Positions 5,473-6,421 of a stretch of DNA of 6,421 bases are shown here, one piece after another. The translations under genes were made by a program, and so were the position numbers. Within the stretch, counting starts at the first letter, position 1. Each line of letters starts with the position of its first letter. The notes below the pieces were generated by a model. It had not been told where the DNA came from. It did no database searches and saw nothing but the letters and a program-made list of their open reading frames with translations. This DNA is from Acidimicrobiia bacterium (lineage in GTDB: Bacteria; Actinomycetota; Acidimicrobiia; Acidimicrobiales; Ilumatobacteraceae), in NCBI GenBank assembly GCA_010025655.1, contig RGSV01000063.1, forward strand, positions 1 through 6,421, read 5' to 3'.

Positions 5473-5558
5473 CTCTTACGGTTGCGGCACGGCTAACGCC
5501 CAAGCACCGCCATCAACCTCGATGACACTTGTCGCTCTGTCGAGAAGAAGCCAAGCCG

Positions 5559-5564
5559 TACGCT
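5559..5564 (+). promoter_or_regulatory. Candidate -10 box TACGCT of the zinc-ribbon gene
   Basis: TACGCT (TANNNT type) ends 6 bases before ATG 5571, and no Shine-Dalgarno precedes that ATG, again suggesting a leaderless message. No good -35 box is seen. Confidence 0.35.
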
Positions 5565-5570
5565 CACGGC

Positions 5571-5825
5571 ATGAAGCAATGCCAGAGCTGCGGGATGCCG
5601 CTGCACTCCAAGAAAGTGGGCGACTGTCGCGGAACTGAACGAGACGGAAGCAAGAGCGAGAAGTGGTGCTCGTTGTGTTACGTCGACGGAAGTTTTGTCA
5701 ACCCGAACTGCACCCTTAACGAAATGATTGACATCGTCGACGACGCTTTGAAGCGCGATGGCCGGTGGTTTCCGATGCGTTGGGCGGCCCGCAAGCAGAT
5801 TCCGACGCTTGAGCGATGGCGCTGA
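5571..5825 (+). CDS. Small putative zinc-ribbon protein
   Basis: An 84-residue protein matching the 'putative zinc ribbon domain' family found as short stand-alone proteins in many bacteria. The N-terminal 'CQSCGMPL' (C4, C7) and the later 'WCSLCYVDGSF' (C33, C36) form a four-cysteine zinc site. 'GTERDGSKSE' between them and 'TLNEMIDIV' after them are family hallmarks. Two further cysteines, C19 and C47, are not part of the usual four. The tail 'RWFPMRWAARKQIPTLERW' is basic and aromatic. The frame is open back to 5529, but homology begins at 'MKQCQSC', so ATG 5571 is chosen. The role of the family is not established. It could bind nucleic acid or protein, or serve as an accessory factor. It is convergent with the epimerase gene, 31 bases away. 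Confidence 0.85.
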   Translation: MKQCQSCGMPLHSKKVGDCRGTERDGSKSEKWCSLCYVDGSFVNPNCTLNEMIDIVDDALKRDGRWFPMRWAARKQIPTLERWR

Positions 5826-5845
5826 CGTCTACGGCTTCTAATTAC

Positions 5846-5866
5846 ACACCAACGAGTTACTGGTGT
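5846..5866. terminator. Weak inverted repeat between convergent genes, possible bidirectional terminator
   Basis: ACACCA (5846-5851) and TGGTGT (5861-5866) are perfect reverse complements with a 9-base loop. They lie between the zinc-ribbon gene and the convergent epimerase gene and overlap the epimerase stop codon. There is no T-tract on either side, so intrinsic termination is doubtful. An alternative pairing, CCAAC (5849-5853) with GTTGG (5865-5869), competes. Confidence 0.25.
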
Positions 5867-6421
5867 TGGCGCCACCATGCGATGGTGGTTGCCAGAGCAT
5901 CGGGCATCTGCGTGGCGTGATCGCCGAAGGTGGATGCGTATGCCGAATGATCGACCACGAAGTCCTCTTCGAATTCGTACATCATCTCAATCGACTCTTT
6001 GGCGGTCGGTATGAAGAGCCCAGCCAGTCGCAACTGCAGTCGGTTGCGCGTTACAGACATCGGCGTGACACCTGCAATCGAGGCGGCCATCTCCATAAAT
6101 TGCCTCGTACTTACTGTCGGGGCGTTGGGCACGTGCCATGCACGGCCGAGTGATCGCTCATCGAGCGCGAGGCGCACCAATGCCTCGCCAAAGTCGACTA
6201 CGTAGGTGTAGGTGTGCAGGGCATCCGGGTTTCCGAAGAGCTCTGCCTTCTTGCTGAGTAGCAACGGTGGGAAGAATCGCTCGCCAACGACGGACGCCGC
6301 TGCGTGCGGCCCGAAGAAGTCAGATGCGCGTCCTGCGGTCACTTTGAGACGACCGGCCTGATACTCGGCTTCGAGCGAGCGCCACAATTCAGCGCGAGTC
6401 TTGCCCTTGCGAGTGGTGGCA
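5857..6421 (-). CDS. NAD-dependent epimerase/dehydratase-family protein (atypical SDR), C-terminal part
   Basis: The frame is open through the right edge, so the 5' part is cut off by the window; about 188 residues are present. It begins with 'ATTRKGKTRAELWRSLE' and 'GRASDFFGPHA', blocks typical of extended/atypical SDRs just after the active-site Tyr-Lys region. 'YTYVVDFGEALVRLALDE' follows, the site where such proteins define the substrate pocket, and then 'AWHVPNAPTVSTRQFMEMAA'. The Rossmann dinucleotide motif and YxxxK catalytic pair lie outside the window and cannot be checked. Members reduce, epimerise or dehydrate nucleotide sugars or other carbonyl compounds; this branch is mostly uncharacterised. 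The 'MWRSLE' TTG codon at 6387 is internal, not a start, because homology continues upstream. The TAA stop at 5859-5857 lies inside a short inverted repeat. Confidence 0.85.
   Translation of the reverse strand, partial: ATTRKGKTRAELWRSLEAEYQAGRLKVTAGRASDFFGPHAAASVVGERFFPPLLLSKKAELFGNPDALHTYTYVVDFGEALVRLALDERSLGRAWHVPNAPTVSTRQFMEMAASIAGVTPMSVTRNRLQLRLAGLFIPTAKESIEMMYEFEEDFVVDHSAYASTFGDHATQMPDALATTIAWWRQHQ

Noticed and set aside
5480..5518. GGTTG/CAACC inverted repeat in the 98-base gap between the oxygenase and zinc-ribbon genes
   Set aside because: Five-base arms with a 29-base loop and no T-tract. Such pairings are expected by chance, and the gap shows no other structure.
1..6421. Mobile element, defence island, CRISPR array or biosynthetic gene cluster
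   Set aside because: No transposase, integrase, terminal repeats, direct-repeat arrays, tRNA, nuclease or synthase genes are visible. The content fits ordinary chromosomal metabolism and regulation genes.

Overview
The window looks like chromosomal DNA from an actinobacterium. The evidence is a moderately high G+C content, TANNNT-type -10 boxes, several starts with no Shine-Dalgarno and a -10 box 6-8 bases upstream (leaderless style), a GTG start on the alcohol dehydrogenase, and protein families common in Actinomycetota: an LmrA/YxaF-like TetR, an actinobacterial DinB with a 'W-T-W-V-L-E-R' start, and a carotenoid-oxygenase homologue. An Acidimicrobiia-like source is a guess from overall feel and is not demonstrated. 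There are no RNA genes, CRISPR arrays, insertion sequences or phage genes.

Layout, left to right. (1) 30-428 (+) encodes a small DUF4260 membrane protein. Just after it, 442-621 (+) holds a headless remnant: the last ~60 codons of a YbaK/ProX-type aminoacyl-tRNA deacylase with no N-terminal half. (2) On the minus strand, a TetR-family repressor (1615-1043) is followed, with a 4-base ATGA overlap, by a four-helix membrane protein of unknown function (1046-627). (3) Divergent from the repressor are a zinc-dependent alcohol dehydrogenase (1680-2720, +) and, 24 bases later, a protein of two tandem YdhR-like monooxygenase domains (2745-3374, +). The 64-base divergent spacer holds a TTGACT-N17-TAGGGT promoter and two copies of an 18-base inverted repeat (C/T)TATGA-N6-TCATAG, centred 25 bases apart. 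These are the probable operators of the repressor. (4) A DinB-superfamily putative metalloenzyme (3479-4024, +). (5) A carotenoid cleavage oxygenase-family protein (4099-5472, +) with all four iron-binding histidines. A perfect TAGACA-C-TGTCTA palindrome lies directly against its start codon and on its -10 box. (6) A small zinc-ribbon protein (5571-5825, +). (7) Convergent with it, the C-terminal part of an NAD-dependent epimerase/dehydratase-like SDR (6421-5857, -) that runs off the right edge.

How the genes may work together. The repressor, membrane protein, dehydrogenase and tandem YdhR protein form one divergent regulon, judged from overlap, spacing and the shared operator region. Its inducer and substrate cannot be read from the sequence. 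The oxygenase downstream has its own promoter and a different operator sequence, so it is probably under another regulator. It would release aldehydes from a conjugated double bond, which a zinc alcohol dehydrogenase could process, but a shared pathway is only an inference from proximity.

The regulatory architecture in the 1616-1679 spacer and at 4062-4098 is the most notable structure here. I see no clear sign of a wholly new system.
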